DNA of 29,668 bases, taken from contig CM044488.1 of the NCBI GenBank assembly GCA_024364805.1, positions 35,846,657 through 35,876,324 of the forward strand, given 5' to 3'. The notes under the pieces were generated by a model. It had not been told where the DNA came from, searched no databases, and was given only the letters and a program-made list of their open reading frames with translations. The stretch comes from Euprymna scolopes. Lineage: Eukaryota > Mollusca > Cephalopoda > Sepiida > Sepiolidae. This document shows, one piece after another, positions 28,541 through 29,668 of this stretch (position 1 is its first letter; every line of letters begins with the position of its first letter). A program made the position numbers and the translations under genes.

Positions 28541-29074
28541 ATCAACAGTAAGCATTGGAGTTTTGGTTCTAGATCTGACATTTAAATTTAGATTTTTTCG
28601 TATGTGCATTACATTCATAAACGCTACATTCCAGCACGCTATATTACCCCCCCCCCAAACACTCTCCACCAGAAAATCTTTATGTCCACCATAGCTGTTT
28701 ATGAAAAGCTGCATGATCCAAGTAAAAGAAAGCGACGAAACATTTTATAAATAGGGATGTCACATTTCAACTAAAAACTCTATTGTTTCAAACAAGTTAA
28801 TTTATAGCATTTCGACCAAATTAATATTTACTCGCAAAATTAAAATCCAAAACAAATCGATCTATTTTTTCTTCTCGAAGAAATTAAAATTTCTGTGGAA
28901 TTTACGTTTAAACGTTTGAAATTAACTTTCTTAAAGTATGTTATAAGTTTAGACAAGTGTATTAAATGACCAAATGATAGCGTAATTCAATGAAACTTAA
29001 CAAAAATATGATTTAATTTAGAGTTGCATTTGTTTTTTACCATAAGAAAATCCTCTCAGTTATTATTCTTTCAT
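28541..29074. other. AT-rich interval, no gene seen
   Basis: A C9-type run near 28648 and AT-rich sequence; no coding text. Confidence 0.4.
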
Positions 29075-29600
29075 CTTGGAGGAGGCTTCATGTTTTGACA
29101 GGCTTTTGGGCTTGACCTTTACTCCTGATCTGATATGGAACACGTATATCAAATCTGTTGCCAAAGTCGCGGGATGGAGTACTGTTGCCAAACCTGGGCA
29201 GGAGCCGCTAGAAAGACTTTATCCTACCTTGACAGAGTTCAAAATAGACTTCGTAGCCTAGTGGTGGAAGCCTTTTCTCTTCCCTGCAACCTCTTTCTCA
29301 CAGTGGAGACGTTGCGAACTGTTTCTGCTTTATCGTTATTTTCATGGCCATTGCTCGTCTGAGCTCCAATCTATGCCCCCTCGCCAAACTTTTACGAAAA
29401 ACACTAGTCTAGCTAAAACCACTATCAATAATTCCTCCCACTCTTTATCTGTGCCTAAACCTAAACGTAGATTCCATGAAAAAAGCTTCTTTCTTAGAAC
29501 AGCACGCCTGTGGAACTCTCTTGCGTTTGCCTACTTTCCAGCTGACTACAAGTTAGTCGTCTTCAAGTCCAACGTAAACAAATTCAATTCAATTTAAGTA
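29075..29600 (+). mobile_element. Jockey/CR1-like LINE, second subfamily, 3' fragment
   Basis: Starts within the text RLLGLTFTPDLIWNTYIKSV, then skips about 90 nt relative to other copies to GMEYCCQTWAGAARKTLSYL followed by DRVQNRLRSL. A frame change leads through LQPLSHSGDVANCFCF-type text to a final clean frame 29373-29597: TFTKNTSLAKTTINNSSHSL, RRFHEKSFFLRTARLWNSLA and KLVVFKSNVNKFNSI with a natural stop. The C-terminus differs from copies 1-3 (FFLRTARLWNSL versus FFPKTDRLWNSL) and the 3' UTR is not shared, so this is a related but separate subfamily. Confidence 0.8.
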
Positions 29601-29668
29601 ATTAAATTTACCAAATTTCCATTACTATCGATTACTACGATATTATCCCATTGACTACTGTACCCTCA

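Overview
Organism (inference): the window has the texture of repeat-dense, AT-rich intergenic DNA from an invertebrate with a large genome. An octopus-like cephalopod mollusc fits best: tRNA-headed SINEs, Jockey/CR1-like LINEs with the C-terminal text FFLRTARLWNSL, long (CA)n and (TA)n microsatellites, and an assembly gap inside a (CA)n run. No intact host gene, functional RNA gene, CRISPR array or prokaryotic operon can be supported. Nearly all recognisable protein text belongs to decayed transposable elements.

Layout. 1-1260: a tRNA-like SINE and minus-strand LINE tails ending in (AAT)n. 1440-2090: a degenerate ~160-bp tandem repeat. 2211-2910: two facing copies of a SINE family, one carrying a U2 snRNA-like head. 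3840-6870: the largest LINE copy, with a relic endonuclease domain and a nearly continuous reverse transcriptase domain. 7637-7819: a small TA-flanked element with pogo/Tigger-like ends. 9083-9425: the 3' part of an RTE-like LINE. 10455-13445: SINE pieces, a 60-70-bp minisatellite, a long (CA)n and a 349-base N gap. 13455-15240: an inverted-repeat element, a SINE, a second minisatellite array in the opposite orientation, and unclassified minus-strand protein-like text. 16635-18110: two LINE copies joined head to tail. 19090-20946: a U2-headed SINE, a large inverted repeat whose loop is a tRNA-like sequence with exact A and B boxes, and a short mariner element with both terminal repeats and part of its transposase. 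21080-22480: low-complexity phrase repeats. 23370-27425: more SINE copies. 27845-28540: a long pyrimidine-rich tract. 29075-29600: the 3' end of a second LINE subfamily.

How the parts relate: there is no pathway here. The SINEs presumably depended on LINE machinery, the small DNA elements on transposases encoded elsewhere, and several microsatellites abut SINE or LINE tails. The most notable items are the U2 snRNA-headed SINE family (three headed copies plus tails), the mariner derivative with matched ends, the tRNA-looped inverted repeat, and two minisatellite arrays that share a 17-base match with U2 snRNA. All calls rest on reading the sequence and remembered family motifs; no database search was run.
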